From NCBI GenBank assembly GCA_964413905.1, contig CAYPUG010000019.1:1-32226 (forward strand): DNA of 32,226 nt, read 5' to 3'. The DNA comes from CAYPUG01 sp964413905 (GTDB taxonomy: Bacteria; Chloroflexota; Anaerolineae; JAADDB01). The notes beneath the pieces were generated by a model, which was given only the letters and a program-made list of their open reading frames with translations, ran no database searches and was not told the DNA's origin. The position numbers and the translations under genes are program-made. Of the stretch, positions 31,270-32,226 are shown piece by piece. The first letter of the stretch is position 1; each line of letters opens with the position of its first letter.

Positions 31270-32226
31270 ATGAAGACGATCTACGAACTTTCGTACGGCG
31301 AACTGGAATCGACTATTACATCTTGGGGGGAACCGCGGTACCGGACGCGTCAGGTTTGGGAGTGGCTGTACCGCAAATACGCGCGTGACTTCTCCGAGAT
31401 GACGAATCTTCCTAAGCGTCTGCGCGAGCGTTTGGCCGAGACGTTCACCTTGCTTCCCTTGACCCCGGTGACCGAGCAGGTGGCTCGGAACCGCCTGACG
31501 CGTAAGATGTTGTTTGCTCTGGCCGATGGACAGGCCGTTGAGACGGTCCTCATGTTGTACGAGAAACGGCGCACTCTGTGCATTTCCTCGCAAGTGGGGT
31601 GCGCGATGGGCTGTCCCTTTTGTGCGACAGGGTTAAGTGGCTTCAGTCGTAATCTGACCGTTGGCGAGATCTTGGGACAAGTCATGTACTACGCGCGTTG
31701 GTTGGCCGATCCTCTGGCCGATGGAGTGGACGCGAGTCCGTTGCCCCGTCCTGCGCGGGTGAGCAATGTGGTCTTCATGGGCATGGGAGAACCCATGGCA
31801 AATTATGAGCGGGTGTGGAAAGCCATCCGTATCCTGGTGGATAAGCGTGGCTTCAACCTGGGCGCGCGGCATATCACGGTGAGCACGGTGGGCATTGTAC
31901 CGGGCATTCGCCGCATGGCCGAGGAGGGCTTGCAAGTGAGGTTGGCCGTGTCTTTGCACGCGGCCGATGATGACCTGCGGAACGAGCTTGTTCCTATTAA
32001 CCGGCGTTATCCTCTAGCCGATCTGATGGATGCGGTGCGGTATTACATTCAGCGCACCCACCGCCGGGTGACGTTTGAGTACGCGCTTATGCGCGACGTG
32101 AACGATTCGCCTGAACACGCGCGGGCGTTGGTTCGCCTTCTGCGGGGTGTTTTAGCGCACGTTAATCTCATTCCTATGAATCCGGTGGAAGGTACGCCCT
32201 TTCAGCCCAGCACCCGACGGGATACG
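31270..32226 (+). CDS. rlmN: Dual-specificity rRNA/tRNA A2 methyltransferase RlmN, 3' end outside window
   Basis: A radical SAM enzyme that methylates A2503 of 23S rRNA and A37 of some tRNAs. 319 residues are visible. The radical SAM cluster is C111-x3-C115-x2-C118 (CAMGCPFCATG), with C104 in TLCISSQVG, then VVFMGMGEPMANYERV, HITVSTVGIVPGIRRMA, LAVSLHAADDDLRNELVPINRRYPL, FEYALMRDVNDS and HVNLIPMNPVEGTPFQPS. The C-terminal methyl-carrier cysteine would be beyond the window. ATG at 31270 has no clear ribosome site; the frame gives MKTIYELSYGELES, a reasonable RlmN N-terminus. It starts 31 bases after the cupin. Confidence 0.95.
   Translation, partial: MKTIYELSYGELESTITSWGEPRYRTRQVWEWLYRKYARDFSEMTNLPKRLRERLAETFTLLPLTPVTEQVARNRLTRKMLFALADGQAVETVLMLYEKRRTLCISSQVGCAMGCPFCATGLSGFSRNLTVGEILGQVMYYARWLADPLADGVDASPLPRPARVSNVVFMGMGEPMANYERVWKAIRILVDKRGFNLGARHITVSTVGIVPGIRRMAEEGLQVRLAVSLHAADDDLRNELVPINRRYPLADLMDAVRYYIQRTHRRVTFEYALMRDVNDSPEHARALVRLLRGVLAHVNLIPMNPVEGTPFQPSTRRDT

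Noticed and set aside
1..32226. tRNA genes, rRNA genes, CRISPR arrays, insertion sequences
   Set aside because: No cloverleaf, repeat-spacer pattern, transposase or terminal repeats were found on reading both strands. The only mobile elements seen are the inteins.

Overview
The window (G+C rich, most genes on the + strand) looks like a chromosomal segment of a thermophilic, peptidoglycan-making bacterium. The division and cell wall cluster, the class II ribonucleotide reductase, strongly purine/GT-biased coding and frequent GTG/TTG starts would fit a Chloroflexota lineage. That assignment is inference; no rRNA is present to test it.

1-15218 is one dense division and cell wall (dcw) operon: the end of ftsI, then murF, mraY, murD, ftsW, murG, two CvpA-like membrane genes, a fused murC-murB, ddl, ftsQ, ftsA and ftsZ. 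Many junctions overlap or are a few bases apart. Together these genes make the UDP-muramyl pentapeptide, lipid I and lipid II, and the septal synthase, and assemble the Z ring. murE is absent from its common place between ftsI and murF. FtsZ has two good starts 82 codons apart. The operon ends in a perfect 22-bp hairpin at 15253-15301.

15219-24200 is the deoxyribonucleotide region. A 54-codon acidic ORF is followed by an extended -10 promoter, a pair of NrdR boxes 31 bp apart, a leader of about 370 nt with a multi-helix fold, nrdR, and a 2574-residue adenosylcobalamin-dependent ribonucleotide reductase gene (nrdJ). nrdJ carries four in-frame inteins (395, 450, 413 and 446 residues). Each sits at a conserved active-site or redox segment, one directly before the catalytic radical cysteine. 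Inteins make up about two thirds of the primary product; splicing would leave an 870-residue enzyme.

24201-27480 holds a DUF72 gene, a convergent FAD-dependent amine or amino-acid oxidoreductase gene whose stop codon interlocks with the DUF72 stop, and a universal stress protein gene behind an FNR/CRP-like operator. A highly structured 3' region ending in an intrinsic terminator follows.

27491-32226 holds enolase (- strand), then a divergent + strand group: a structured RNA-like leader, mnmA (tRNA 2-thiouridylase with a cysteine in place of the usual aspartate), two small membrane proteins, a cupin, and the start of rlmN, cut by the window end.

Best candidates for undescribed biology are the RNA-like elements before nrdR, after the stress-protein gene and before mnmA, the two CvpA-like genes inside the dcw operon, the two-start FtsZ, and the four-intein reductase.
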